Source of the DNA: Paraburkholderia tagetis
Lineage (GTDB): Bacteria > Pseudomonadota > Gammaproteobacteria > Burkholderiales > Burkholderiaceae
Assembly: GCF_022213065.1 (NCBI RefSeq)
Contig: NZ_JAKLJA010000001.1
Span: 603,916-667,915, forward strand
Reading direction: 5' to 3'
DNA: 64,000 bases
Below are positions 23,841 to 32,727 of this stretch, in pieces. Both the position numbers and the translations under genes were made by a program. How positions within the stretch are numbered: the first letter of the stretch is position 1; each line of letters starts with the position of its first letter. The notes beneath the pieces are model-generated. The model was given only the letters and a program-made list of their open reading frames with translations. It searched no databases and had not been told where the DNA came from.

Positions 23841-24193
23841 GTTGCACTCCGCCGCCCGTCCGTTTCATCGGATTCGTCCACACCCAGCGTGTCGTATTCG
23901 ATTACCGTGCGCGTATAAAAAAGACGAATGCTGCCCTCATGAAGTTGGGTCAGCAACTGGTCGATAAGGCCATCGCCGGCGACCACCGTGACGGCAACCG
24001 ATTGTTCCGCAAGCTCGAAGAAACGCGCCGCGTGGTATTTGCCGTTCGCATCCACGCCTTCGGCAATTTCCACTACCGTCGCGCCCTGAATGCCCATCTG
24101 CTTCGCCTCGTCGAGAATCCATTCGACGACGGGCAGATGCCCCACGCGATGATTCTGGTTGGCAATGTAGACGGTGAGCTGACTGCCTCGCAT
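23837..24193 (-). CDS. DUF190 family protein, second copy
   Basis: 118 residues from the ATG at 24193, which has AGGAGG five bases upstream; an ATG at 24208 would add five residues. Motifs: SQLTVYIANQNHRVGHLPVVEWILDEAKQMGIQGATVVEIAEG. The two DUF190 proteins are clearly related but diverged, and may form hetero-oligomers. The C-terminal tail is acidic (DESDETDG). Function unknown. Confidence 0.85.
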   Translation of the reverse strand: MRGSQLTVYIANQNHRVGHLPVVEWILDEAKQMGIQGATVVEIAEGVDANGKYHAARFFELAEQSVAVTVVAGDGLIDQLLTQLHEGSIRLFYTRTVIEYDTLGVDESDETDGRRSAT

Positions 24194-25002
24194 GTTCGCC
24201 TCCTGCATTCGTCACTCGGGCCGCGCCATTTCCTCTCCGACTCTACGCTGTGAACACCCGCCGTACAAGCCACCGTACAGGCCGCGGTGAAGTACCGGCA
24301 TTTTCTCGTCATCAGCGGCAATCGAAAGGCCGATCGGCGATTGCTGCATCGTTTTTCAAGCATTCCTGAATCGAATAGTAGAGAGGGTTTTTCACTTTGA
24401 AGGACTCCGTAAAGACACGGATTCAGGATCACTAATTCGTCTTACGGATGCGGTCTTCAACGCGTCAAGACCCGGCGTAAACCGGAAAGGTTTTCCGCAG
24501 ACGTTATAATTCCGCCCGCGGTGGGAGGAAAAAAATTTCGTTTCCGACCCGTATTTTCATATAGTAATGCGAGAAACAGGCGTTTGCGGCAAATTCTACC
24601 GCCCACGCTCAAATGGGTGAGATGCCAGCACGACTTACCTCTAATCGATCAATTGATGTTCATACAGATAGATAAACTGGGTTCGCAATGCTGAAGCGGA
24701 ATGTTTCCTATGTACGATGCCAGGCGCTCGAGCGGCGGCTACCGATTCAGCCCGAGAGACACGAGATTGTCACGACCCAGGCGCTTGCCACTTAGCTAGC
24801 CGGCAAGCGCTCCCACCAGCGGAAAGCCTGCGAGCCCTCGCCGGCTTTTCTCAGGCTCACGGCAAGTTCATTGCAAGGCGCACCGGCGACTGCGGCAGGG
24901 ACAGCCGCGTCCGAGGGCGATGCGTCATGCGATGCAGCGTGTGAGAGAAGTACCCGGATGACTCGCGCATCCATATATTTCATTTGATAAGGATGACTTA
25001 TT
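24194..25002. other. Intergenic region without a credible gene
   Basis: About 800 bases between the DUF190 operon and the secreted propeller gene. It contains the divergent promoters, an AT-rich stretch around 24530-24700, and no open frame with coding character. AAGGATGACTTATT before 25003 is a good ribosome-binding site. A fluoride-riboswitch-like string on the minus strand was checked and rejected. Confidence 0.6.
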
Positions 25003-26415
25003 ATGAAGGTGAAAAGCCTCGTCGCCGGCGTAATGACCGGCATCGCCCTCAATTTGATTGCCGGCGCAGCCGGTGCAACTTGCATCACCGACCCTGCGGC
25101 GCAGTCCGACGCCTCGTTTCCCTCCGCACTCACGGGCAAGCTCGCCTATCACAGCTATGTGACATACGGCGACGGCACGAGCCAGATTTTTCTCTACGAT
25201 TTTTCGGCACGCACGCTCACGCAGTTGAGCAAGGCCTCGTGGGGCATCAAGGACCCGATGAACGCCGTGTTCAGCCCGGACGGCAAATGGATCGCCTTCA
25301 TGGGCGTGACCAATAATGCGTGGAACGTATTCATGTATCAGCTCGGCAGCAGCAACCCGCCGGTGAACATGACGAACAGCACGGGCGCCACGCGCAACGA
25401 AGATCCGAAGTTCAGCACGGACGGCAAGACCCTCGTGTTCAAGCAGAACGGCGACGTCAAGCGGGCGACGCTCTCGTACACGAGCGCGGGCCCGACCTTC
25501 ACCTCGATCATAAGCCTGACCAACGCGCCGTCGGGCGCCGAGTACTCGATGCCGTTTCTCGCGCCGGACGCGAGCGCCGTTTACTACGCCACCGGCACGG
25601 GCTCGAACATGGGGCTGATGAAGCGCACGATCGCAACGGGCGCTACGGCCGTATTCGATCATCCGCCCGCGCTGCAAACCTACTATCCGATCGTGCGCGC
25701 GGACGGCAACGTGTTCTACGCGCGCTGGAAGGATTCGGGCGGGCTCGACCAGATCTACGAGAAGACCTCGGACCCGGCTTCGACGCCGAACCAGTTGTCG
25801 CTCAACGACTGCGTCAGCAACAACTCCGACCCGGCCCCGGTGAACGGCACGAACTACCTGTTCTTCTCGTCGACGACGGCGGGCGGCTATCAGCTCTACG
25901 TGGCCGACGTGACCACGGGCAAGCGCTGGAGCCTTACGCAGTTCGGCGTGAACTCGGATTCCACCAAGGCCAAGCTCGGTTCGAGCTATTACGGCGGTCC
26001 GGTCGCAAACCAGGTCACGCTGCTTTCGCAGGGACACCCTGCCACTGCTTCGGCCAGCTATGACGCATCGTTCACGGCCGACAAGGCATTCGACGGCAAT
26101 ACTTCCAGCACGCGCTGGGACTCGCCCGAAGGTACGGGTGTCGATCCGCAATGGATCTCCGTGGATCTCGGCGCCGCGAAGAATATCAGCAGCATCGACC
26201 TGTACTGGGATGCGGGCGCGAGCGTCTATCAGATCCAGACATCGAGCGACAATGTCAACTGGACGACGCTCTACTCGACCAGCAACGGCGTCGCGTATGG
26301 CCATGTCAAGCTGGCGAATCTCAACGGCCACGGCCGCTATGTGCGGATGTACGGCACGAAGCGCGCGACGCAGTGGGGCTACTCGCTCGATGAAATGCAG
26401 GTGTGGGGTTCGTAA
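25003..26415 (+). CDS. Secreted TolB-like beta-propeller with C-terminal discoidin domain
   Basis: 470 residues with a signal peptide (MKVKSLVAGVMTGIALNLIAGAAGA). Residues about 45-330 contain PD40/TolB-type blades: SQIFLYDFSARTLTQLS, AVFSPDGKWIAFMG, PKFSTDGKTLVFKQ. Residues about 340-470 form an F5/8 type C (discoidin, CBM32-like) domain: ASASYDASFTADKAFDGNTSSTRWDS ... WISVDLGAAKNISSIDLYWD ... YVRMYGTKRATQWGYSLDEMQVWG. The protein would bind carbohydrate outside the cell. No catalytic motif is visible. It is monocistronic, ending in front of the 299-bp fold-back element. Confidence 0.85.
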   Translation: MKVKSLVAGVMTGIALNLIAGAAGATCITDPAAQSDASFPSALTGKLAYHSYVTYGDGTSQIFLYDFSARTLTQLSKASWGIKDPMNAVFSPDGKWIAFMGVTNNAWNVFMYQLGSSNPPVNMTNSTGATRNEDPKFSTDGKTLVFKQNGDVKRATLSYTSAGPTFTSIISLTNAPSGAEYSMPFLAPDASAVYYATGTGSNMGLMKRTIATGATAVFDHPPALQTYYPIVRADGNVFYARWKDSGGLDQIYEKTSDPASTPNQLSLNDCVSNNSDPAPVNGTNYLFFSSTTAGGYQLYVADVTTGKRWSLTQFGVNSDSTKAKLGSSYYGGPVANQVTLLSQGHPATASASYDASFTADKAFDGNTSSTRWDSPEGTGVDPQWISVDLGAAKNISSIDLYWDAGASVYQIQTSSDNVNWTTLYSTSNGVAYGHVKLANLNGHGRYVRMYGTKRATQWGYSLDEMQVWGS

Positions 26416-26440
26416 GCTGCGGCTTTAATCTCGCTTCGGT

Positions 26441-26739
26441 CCAGGGCCTGTTCACATTCATAACGGGCTTGCGAACGCACCTTGCCGGCTGCAGTGCAAG
26501 GAGCAAGGAGCAAGGAGCGCCGTTTGGTCGAGCCAAACAAGCGACGCGCGACGCCGCAATGCGGCCGGCAAGGTGCGTTCCCCAATTAACGAATTCCATT
26601 CCAGGGGCTGGCCGCCAGAAGGGCCGATCGCTGCGTCATGCTCCTCACGAATACGTCGAGTATTCGCTTCGTCGCAGTCCTTGCGCTCGGCCCTTCTGGC
26701 GGCCAGCGCAAGCCCGTTATGAATGTGAACAGGCCCTGG
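26441..26739. repeat. 299-bp three-way fold-back element
   Basis: A perfect 33-bp inverted repeat (26441-26473 with 26707-26739) encloses two perfect hairpin arms: 17 bp (26473-26489 with 26564-26580) and 20 bp (26607-26626 with 26688-26707). The three helices abut with almost no unpaired bases, giving a three-way junction; only 26581-26606 is unpaired between the arms. Arm 1 carries a GTTTGG/CCAAAC mini-hairpin (26522-26538) and three GCAAGGA repeats (26496-26516). Arm 2 carries a 7-bp hairpin CGAATAC/GTATTCG (26648-26666). The element fills the space between convergent genes and ends two bases from the kinase stop codon. Confidence 0.85.
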
Positions 26740-26741
26740 CC

Positions 26742-28376
26742 CTACCGAATTTCCATTGCCACGCGCTGCAAACGCTTGAAGGCATCGTAGCGCGTGTCGT
26801 GCAATGCCGCGATGCGGCCCGTGTCGGGCACATAACGCTTGCTGATGCGCGACATGCCGGCCATGGCCGCGCGCACATCACCGAAAAGCCCGCCCGCCAC
26901 GGCGCCCAGCATCGCGGCGCCCAGCAGCACGGGCTCCTGTGCTTCAGTGGCCAGCACCGGCTTGCCCGTTGCATCGGCAAGCAACTGGCGCACGAGTTCG
27001 AGCCGCCCCGCCCCTCCGCTGATCACCACCTGCTCGACCGGCGCACCCGCGTTCGCCTGAGCCTCGACGATCTGGCGCAGACCATAGCCGATGCTGCAAA
27101 CGCTGGCCACGTAGAGCGCCACCAGGCTGTCCATATCCGTTTCCATCCCGAGACCCGCAATCACCGCTCTTGCGTGAGGATCGGCGAACGGCGCGCGATT
27201 GCCGAGGAACTCCGGCACGATATGCAGCCCTTGCGCCAGCGTCGCCGCCTCCGACAAGCTATTCGAGACCAGCGCCGCCAGGCCGGCGAGCATCGTGGGC
27301 AGCGTCTGCCCTTCCAGCGCCGCGCGCGCCTGCGCCTCGGTCGCGAGCGGATGCATCGCGAGCAGCCGCTCGATTGCGGCGCCCGCCACCGACTGCCCGC
27401 CCTCGTTGAGCCACGCATCGGGCACCATCGCCGAAAAATACGGTCCCCATACCCCGGGCACGAACACGGGGTCGCGCGTGGTCGTCATCGTGCACGACGA
27501 CGTGCCGAACACATAACCGAGGGAGGATTCGGCGTTGCCTTCGGCGCCCACGGTGCCGATGCCCCCCGCATGCGCGTCGATCGCCCCCGTGGCAACGGGC
27601 GTGCCGGCGCGCAGGCCCAGTTCCTTCGCGGCCTGTGCAGTGAGCCCATTGCCGAGCGGCGTGCCCGGATCGACCACGCGCTCGCCTATGCGCGCAAAGC
27701 CTTCGTCGGCCAGCACGTCCAGACCCACGGCGCGAAAATAGCTTTCGTCCCAGCGCCGTTCGTGCGCGAGCCAGGTCCACTTGCAGGTGACGGTGCAGGT
27801 CGAGCGCGCGAGGTCGCCGCTCGCGCGCCAGGTCAGGAAGTCGGTGAGATCGAAAAATTGCCAGGCCGCATCGAACACGGCGGGCCGGCGCTCGCGCAGC
27901 CATAGCAGCTTGGGCGTCTCCATCTCCGGCGAGATCTTGCCGCCCACATACTTGAGCACTGCATGCCCCGTCGCATTGATGCGTTCGGCCTGCTCGATCG
28001 CGCGATGATCCATCCAGACGATGATGTCGCGCTCGGCCCGCTCGGAGGGCCCGACGGGGAGCGGCTGCCCGCCCTCGCCCAGCACGACCAGCGAGCACGT
28101 GGCGTCGAATCCAATTCCAGCGACCTGCCCAGGTTCGACGGCCGCCTGCGCGAGCGCTGCTTTCACGGCATGGCAAACCGCGCTCCAGATCTCGGTGCTC
28201 GACTGCTCGACGATGGCGCCGCTCGCATGAAACACGGTGATGTCGTGCTTCGCCGAAGACACCATATTGCCGGCCGGATCGAAGATGCCCGCGCGGGCGC
28301 TGCCCGTGCCGACGTCCACGCCGATGACGTAGCGCTTATCGTGTTCCGCGCGAGCGGTGAGGTTCTCAGAGGTCAT
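26742..28376 (-). CDS. FGGY-family carbohydrate kinase, probable D-ribulokinase
   Basis: 544 residues from the ATG at 28376 (a GTG at 28472 would add 32 low-complexity residues). N-terminal ATPase motif YVIGVDVGTGSARAGIFD; middle DATCSLVVLGEGG; conserved NEGGQSVAGAAIE and C-terminal VVISGGAGRLELVRQLLADATGKPV are typical FGGY signatures. Together with the ribitol dehydrogenase-like SDR upstream, the best inference is ATP-dependent phosphorylation of D-ribulose to D-ribulose 5-phosphate. L-ribulokinase or xylulokinase activity remains possible. The ribosome-binding site is poor. Confidence 0.8.
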   Translation of the reverse strand: MTSENLTARAEHDKRYVIGVDVGTGSARAGIFDPAGNMVSSAKHDITVFHASGAIVEQSSTEIWSAVCHAVKAALAQAAVEPGQVAGIGFDATCSLVVLGEGGQPLPVGPSERAERDIIVWMDHRAIEQAERINATGHAVLKYVGGKISPEMETPKLLWLRERRPAVFDAAWQFFDLTDFLTWRASGDLARSTCTVTCKWTWLAHERRWDESYFRAVGLDVLADEGFARIGERVVDPGTPLGNGLTAQAAKELGLRAGTPVATGAIDAHAGGIGTVGAEGNAESSLGYVFGTSSCTMTTTRDPVFVPGVWGPYFSAMVPDAWLNEGGQSVAGAAIERLLAMHPLATEAQARAALEGQTLPTMLAGLAALVSNSLSEAATLAQGLHIVPEFLGNRAPFADPHARAVIAGLGMETDMDSLVALYVASVCSIGYGLRQIVEAQANAGAPVEQVVISGGAGRLELVRQLLADATGKPVLATEAQEPVLLGAAMLGAVAGGLFGDVRAAMAGMSRISKRYVPDTGRIAALHDTRYDAFKRLQRVAMEIR

Positions 28377-28472
28377 GGGTTCGTTGCTTGTCGGAAAGGG
28401 TTCGTCAGCAGGCCAATGGGCGCCAGCACGAGACACACGCAGGGCACGCACACCACGCGCGGGAACACGCAC

Positions 28473-29201
28473 TCAAAGATCGACGCTGTTCGGCAGGATC
28501 ACGAGGTCGCGTATCGTCACGTTGCGCGGACGCGTCAGCATGAAAAGCACCGCATCGGCAACCTCCTTCGGCTGCATCAGGCTGCCCGAGGCGAGTGCTT
28601 CCTCCATTTTCGCCTTCGGCCAGTCATCGAGCAATGCTGTGACGACCGGGCCAGGCGCCACCGCGCCAACCCGCACGCCGTATTTGGCGACCTGCCGCCG
28701 CGTCGTGTGGACGAAGGCCTGCACGGCGAACTTGGAAGCCGTGTAGATCGGTTCCCACACGACCGGCACGATGCCCGCGATCGAGCTGGTGAAGACGATA
28801 TCGCCCGACTTCTGCAAGACCATGTGCGGCAACACCGCGTGAACCGAGCGGAACGCGGCGTTGATATTGAGGTTGAGCATGCGGTCCCACTCGTCGGGGT
28901 TGCCGCTCACGATCTCGCCGCCGATATAAGCGCCCGCGTTGGCGTGAAAAATATCGAGCCCGCCGGCAAGCTGGAGAATTTTCGGCAGCATGCCCGAGAC
29001 TTCGGCCGGTTGCAGCAGATCCACCTGCAACGCAAATGCATTCTTGCCCAGCTCATTACAGCAGGACTCCAAACGATCTTTTGCGCGGTCGATCAACACG
29101 ACCTTCGCGCCCTCGGCAATCAGCGTGCGTGCGCATTCGAGGCCGATGCCCGACGCCGCGCCCGTGATGGCCGCAATCTTTCCTGTCATGGATGCAGACA
29201 T
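28473..29201 (-). CDS. rbtD: Ribitol 2-dehydrogenase-like short-chain dehydrogenase
   Basis: 242 residues from ATG 29201 behind AGGAGGG. It has the NAD-binding TGAASGIG motif, the NAG-type motif HANAG, the catalytic Ser (SSIAG), and Tyr-x-x-x-Lys (YTASK). The sequence is very close to what I know of Klebsiella RbtD over its whole length, including [35 protein letters not shown] and the terminal VILPNSVDL. It would oxidise ribitol to D-ribulose with NAD+. It is flanked by a FGGY kinase and a sugar ABC transporter in the same orientation. Confidence 0.88.
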   Translation of the reverse strand: MSASMTGKIAAITGAASGIGLECARTLIAEGAKVVLIDRAKDRLESCCNELGKNAFALQVDLLQPAEVSGMLPKILQLAGGLDIFHANAGAYIGGEIVSGNPDEWDRMLNLNINAAFRSVHAVLPHMVLQKSGDIVFTSSIAGIVPVVWEPIYTASKFAVQAFVHTTRRQVAKYGVRVGAVAPGPVVTALLDDWPKAKMEEALASGSLMQPKEVADAVLFMLTRPRNVTIRDLVILPNSVDL

Positions 29202-29238
29202 AATCGACTTCCCTCCTGTGCATATGCACGCTCAATCG

Positions 29239-29286
29239 GGCTCGTACCCGGGCTCGTACCCGGATGCGTACTCAGGTACGACCTCA
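29239..29286. repeat. Stop-codon-anchored 12-bp tandem repeat at the permease gene end
   Basis: Read on the minus strand from the permease stop codon: TGAGGTCGTACC, TGAGTACGCATC, CGGGTACGAGCC, CGGGTACGAGCC. Units three and four are identical; units one and two both start with TGA, so a second in-frame stop lies 12 bases behind the first. Confidence 0.65.
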
Positions 29287-30543
29287 GGCACGGCCATGCG
29301 AGACACGCGAGCGCCGCGCCAGCGAATCGACGATGACCGCAATCGCCAGCACCGCGCCGGTGATCATGAAGCGCAGCGACGACGAGAGGTTCAGGAGCGT
29401 CAGCCCACTGGCGATCGACTGGATCACGATGATGCCGAGCACGGCCGACCAGGCGCTGCCGCGCCCGCCGAACAGGCTCGTGCCGCCAATCACGGCCGCC
29501 GCGATGGCGTTGAGGTTCACGTCTCCGGTGCCGGCCTGCTGGCTTGCCGAGGCGAGGCGCGCTGCCGTGAGCACGCCGCCGAGCGCGGCCAGGCTCGCGC
29601 ACAGCACGAAGGCGCTGGCGTAGATGCTGCCGACCTTGATACCGGCGCGGCGCGCGGCTTCGCGATTGCCGCCCACGGCGTTCATCGAGCGGCCCCAGCG
29701 CGTGCGCTTGAGCGCATAGTCCATCGCCACCGCGAGACCGAGGAAAACGCCGAACATCAACGGCACGCCGCGCCCCTGGTCGAGGTAGCTCACGACGATC
29801 TCGAGAAACACCGTAATCGCCACGCCACGCGCGAGCAGGCTGCCCACCGATGTTGCAGAGAGACGCGCCGCGCGGCGGCGTGCGCGCGTGCGCAGGCCGA
29901 GCAGCACGATCAGGATGCCGGGCAGCAGCGCGATCAGATGAGAAACAACCGCAGGAATGATCATCAGTTGTCCGAAGTCCACCATGGCCGAGCCGTAGGG
30001 CAGATTGATCGAGCCGTTCGCGCCGAGCACATAGAGCTGCATCCCGAGGATGGCGAGCAGCCCCGCCAGCGTGGAGACGAAGCTCGGCATGCCGAGCCGG
30101 TTGAGCAGCAGCGCGTACAGCGCGCCGATCAGCGCGCCCACCACCACGGCGGCGAGAATCGCCAGCAGCACGGGCCAGCCTTCGTTGACCCAGAGCGTGC
30201 CTACCAGCGCCGATGCGAAGCCGCTCATCGAGCCCACCGAGAGATCGATCTCGCCCACCAGCAGCACGCAGACGATGCCGAGCGAAATGACCCCGACCGT
30301 CGAGCAATCGAACAGCAGATTCACGAGGTTATCGGCCGAGAGAAACACCGGGTTCAGGCTGGTGAACACGGTCCAGATGATGACGAGACCCACGATGACG
30401 GGCAGCGATCCAAGATCGCCCGAGCGCACGCGGTCGACGAATGCGGAGACGGTCTCGCCCACGCCGGCCGCATGCTTCACGCGCACGTCGCTGCGGTCTA
30501 GCAGCGGCGACGGCTGCGGCGCGTCCTGTGTTTCCTTGCTCAT
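29284..30543 (-). CDS. Sugar ABC transporter permease (ribose/xylose type)
   Basis: 419 residues from the ATG at 30543 with GGAG upstream. About ten hydrophobic segments follow a 40-residue cytoplasmic N-terminus. Family motifs: LVGEIDLSVGSMSGF, LNRLGMPSFVSTLAGLLA, YALKRTRWGRSMNAVGGNREAARRAGI (the EAA-like loop that contacts the ATPase) and GGTSLFGGRGSAW. It belongs to the BPD_transp_2 family with XylH, RbsC and FrcC. Its long loop with RTRARRRAARL is like XylH. It transports the sugar or polyol bound by the periplasmic protein at 31548, probably ribitol. Confidence 0.88.
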   Translation of the reverse strand: MSKETQDAPQPSPLLDRSDVRVKHAAGVGETVSAFVDRVRSGDLGSLPVIVGLVIIWTVFTSLNPVFLSADNLVNLLFDCSTVGVISLGIVCVLLVGEIDLSVGSMSGFASALVGTLWVNEGWPVLLAILAAVVVGALIGALYALLLNRLGMPSFVSTLAGLLAILGMQLYVLGANGSINLPYGSAMVDFGQLMIIPAVVSHLIALLPGILIVLLGLRTRARRRAARLSATSVGSLLARGVAITVFLEIVVSYLDQGRGVPLMFGVFLGLAVAMDYALKRTRWGRSMNAVGGNREAARRAGIKVGSIYASAFVLCASLAALGGVLTAARLASASQQAGTGDVNLNAIAAAVIGGTSLFGGRGSAWSAVLGIIVIQSIASGLTLLNLSSSLRFMITGAVLAIAVIVDSLARRSRVSHGRA

Positions 30544-30554
30544 GATCGCTCCTT

Positions 30555-31412
30555 TCACCGCGCGTCCTGCCGGTCCTGTTGATCCTGATAATCCTGCTCC
30601 GCCTGGCGCCGGCCGGCGCGTCGCGACACGGCGTTCTCGGTCGCGCCGGTAATCGCCGCCACCAGTTCCGCGTTCGAGGAGTCGGGATAGAAGATGCCGT
30701 TATTGCGGCCGAGCCGCAGCACCACGATGCGGTCCGCCACGGCGCGCACGTCCTCCATGTTGTGGCTGATCATGATCACCGCGTGGCCGCGGTCGCGCAC
30801 GCGCTCGATCAGGTTCAATACCTCGGCGGTCTGCGCCACACCCAGCGCCGCAGTGGGTTCGTCGAGCATGATGAGCTTCGGGTCGAGCAACAGCGAGCGC
30901 GCGATCGCCACCGTCTGGCGCTGCCCGCCCGAGAGCGAGGCCACCACGTCGCGCACGCTCGGAATACGCGCGGAAAGCTCGTTGAGCAGCGTCCACGCGC
31001 GTACTTCCATCTGCACCTCGTCGAGGCGCATTGGACTCATCTCGCGGCCGAGAAAGATATTGGCGACCACATCGAGGTTCTCGCAGAGCGCGAGGTCCTG
31101 AAATACCGTGGCGATGCCGAGATCCAGCGCCGTTGCAGGATCGGAGAGCGTGACCGGCTGGCCGCGAAACGTGATCGTGCCGGCGCTCGGCTGGTGGACG
31201 CCGGCGAGAATCTTCACGAGGGTCGACTTGCCGGCCCCGTTGTCGCCCACGAGGGCGACCACTTCGCCGGCATGCACGTCGAGCTCGATGTCCGTGAGGG
31301 CGGAAACCGCGCCGAAATGCTTGGAGACGCCGCGCAGGCTCAGCACGAGCTCGCCGGAATTCACGCGCGCCGTGGGGGACTCAGTGGATTGCACAGTGGA
31401 ATGCTCAGTCAT
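30555..31412 (-). CDS. Sugar ABC transporter ATP-binding protein, single-domain (FrcA type)
   Basis: 285 residues from the ATG at 31412 (GGAGG ten bases upstream). Walker A GDNGAGKST (56-64), signature LSGGQRQ (160-166), Walker B LIMLDEP with Asp184-Glu185 and switch His in MISHN. Most importers of this family (RbsA, XylG) have two fused nucleotide-binding domains of about 500 residues; this one has only one, like FrcA. The C-terminus QDYQDQQDRQDAR comes from four 9-bp repeats (CAGGA core) ending at the stop codon. The permease gene follows after 11 bases. Confidence 0.88.
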   Translation of the reverse strand: MTEHSTVQSTESPTARVNSGELVLSLRGVSKHFGAVSALTDIELDVHAGEVVALVGDNGAGKSTLVKILAGVHQPSAGTITFRGQPVTLSDPATALDLGIATVFQDLALCENLDVVANIFLGREMSPMRLDEVQMEVRAWTLLNELSARIPSVRDVVASLSGGQRQTVAIARSLLLDPKLIMLDEPTAALGVAQTAEVLNLIERVRDRGHAVIMISHNMEDVRAVADRIVVLRLGRNNGIFYPDSSNAELVAAITGATENAVSRRAGRRQAEQDYQDQQDRQDAR

Positions 31413-31479
31413 GGGAGGGTTTCCTCCGGGTTCCGCTTGATGGGAACCGGCTTGCGCCGGCCCCATCGATCAGGATGCC

Positions 31480-31557
31480 GTATCAACCAGAGGCATCAAT
31501 CGCTCGTATCAATTTCCAGCATCAATTGCTCGCATCAATTTCTCGCATCAATTGCCG
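31480..31557. repeat. Stop-codon-anchored 13-bp tandem repeat, six units
   Basis: Six consecutive 13-base units (starts 31480, 31493, 31506, 31519, 31532, 31545; consensus on + strand GCATCAATTGCTC). On the minus strand each unit contains TTGAT, and the unit at 31545 contains the stop codon TGA of the binding-protein gene (31548-31550). With a 13-base period the TGAs cycle through all three frames. Confidence 0.9.
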
Positions 31558-32606
31558 ATCCCCAGCTTCTTGCAGCCTTCCGCGTAACGGCCCGTGCACA
31601 GTTCCTTCGCGCTCGTGATGCCCTTGTCGACGACCTCCGCCTTGAGGTTCTTCGTGGTGATCACCGCTGGCTGGAAGAGCTGCGTCGGCGTCTTGAAGAG
31701 CGTCGTTTCGCCCTTCGGCGCCTGGCCCGAGAGGAAGCCCACGGCCACCTTCGCCGCGGCACCCGCGACGATCTCGCTCGGCTTGAGGATCGTGTTGTAC
31801 TGATCGCCGGCGATGACGAGCTGCAAGCCGGCCAATGTCGCGTCGTTGCCGGTCACGGGCGGCACCGGGTTCACGCCGGCCGCCTTGAACGCGGCGATGG
31901 TGCCGCCGGCCGTGCCGTCGTTGGCGGCCACCACGCCGACGATCTGCGTGCGAAAGCGCGTAATCTGCCCGCTCACCCACTGCTGGGCCTTCGGCGGCGC
32001 CCATTCGGGCGTGTCGTACTCGGCGAGCGTCTTGTAGCCGCTGCCCGCAAGCCCTTCGTGAATGCCCTTCTTGATGAGCCCCGCGGCCGCATCGGTGGGC
32101 GAGCCGTTCACTTCGAGCACGCCGCCCTTGCTGGTCGAGACGCCCGATTCCTTGAGGTGCTGCACGAGCGATTGAGCGATGGCCTTGCCGATCTGCTCGT
32201 TGTCGAACGAGACGTAGTAGTCGGCCGGCGTCGAGGGCACGGGCCGGTCATACGCAATGACCTTGATGCCCTGGCTCTGCGCCATGTGCACCAGTGAAGC
32301 GGCTGCCGTGGAGTCCACCGGATCGAGCACGATCACCTTCGCGCCCTGCGCGATCACCGAATTGAACTGTTGCTGCTGCTGCGAAGCGTCGGCGTTCGCG
32401 TTCTGGTAGAGCACCTTGCAGTCGGGACACAGCTTGGTCATTTCGGCCTTGAAGCCGGGAAAGTCGTGCTGCTCGTAGCGCGTGGACGCCTGGTCGGGCA
32501 TCAGGAACGCGACCGTGCCGCTGGTCGCCGCCAGCGCGGTCGTGCCGCTCGTGAGCGCGAGGCCCAGCATGGCGGCGCCGATCAGATGGTTCGATACTTG
32601 GGTCAT
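31548..32606 (-). CDS. Periplasmic sugar-binding protein of ABC transporter
   Basis: 352 residues from the ATG at 32606 (GGAGA upstream), with a signal peptide (HLIGAAMLGLALTSGTTALA). It is a type I periplasmic binding protein: GTVAFLMPDQASTRYEQHDFPGFKAEM, KVIVLDPVDSTAAASLVHMAQSQGIKVIAYDRP, and VVAANDGTAGGTIAAFKAAGV followed by TGNDATLAGLQLVIAGDQYNTI, close to XylF. It delivers the substrate to the permease/ATPase pair. With a ribitol dehydrogenase in the cluster, ribitol is the best guess; D-xylose is an alternative. Confidence 0.88.
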   Translation of the reverse strand: MTQVSNHLIGAAMLGLALTSGTTALAATSGTVAFLMPDQASTRYEQHDFPGFKAEMTKLCPDCKVLYQNANADASQQQQQFNSVIAQGAKVIVLDPVDSTAAASLVHMAQSQGIKVIAYDRPVPSTPADYYVSFDNEQIGKAIAQSLVQHLKESGVSTSKGGVLEVNGSPTDAAAGLIKKGIHEGLAGSGYKTLAEYDTPEWAPPKAQQWVSGQITRFRTQIVGVVAANDGTAGGTIAAFKAAGVNPVPPVTGNDATLAGLQLVIAGDQYNTILKPSEIVAGAAAKVAVGFLSGQAPKGETTLFKTPTQLFQPAVITTKNLKAEVVDKGITSAKELCTGRYAEGCKKLGIGN

Positions 32607-32727
32607 CGACTGTCTCCGTTGTTGGTGAAATGCCGGTGCGGGTAATGCCATCGTGGGACCAAGGGTGAAGCTTCGGGCACAGCAAAGAGGCGAACCGGGT
32701 CAAGCGGTACTGCCGGACAAACATGGA

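Noticed and set aside
24300..24360. Fluoride-riboswitch-like string on the minus strand upstream of the DUF190 genes (GATG ... TCGCC ... CTGATGAC)
   Set aside because: A CGGC/GCCG stem followed by CTGATG is present, but the first stem cannot form and the pseudoknot partners are not complementary.
23837..24440. Additional minus-strand frame of 119 codons upstream of the DUF190 operon (24073-24432)
   Set aside because: It overlaps the DUF190 gene in another frame and shows no coding character.
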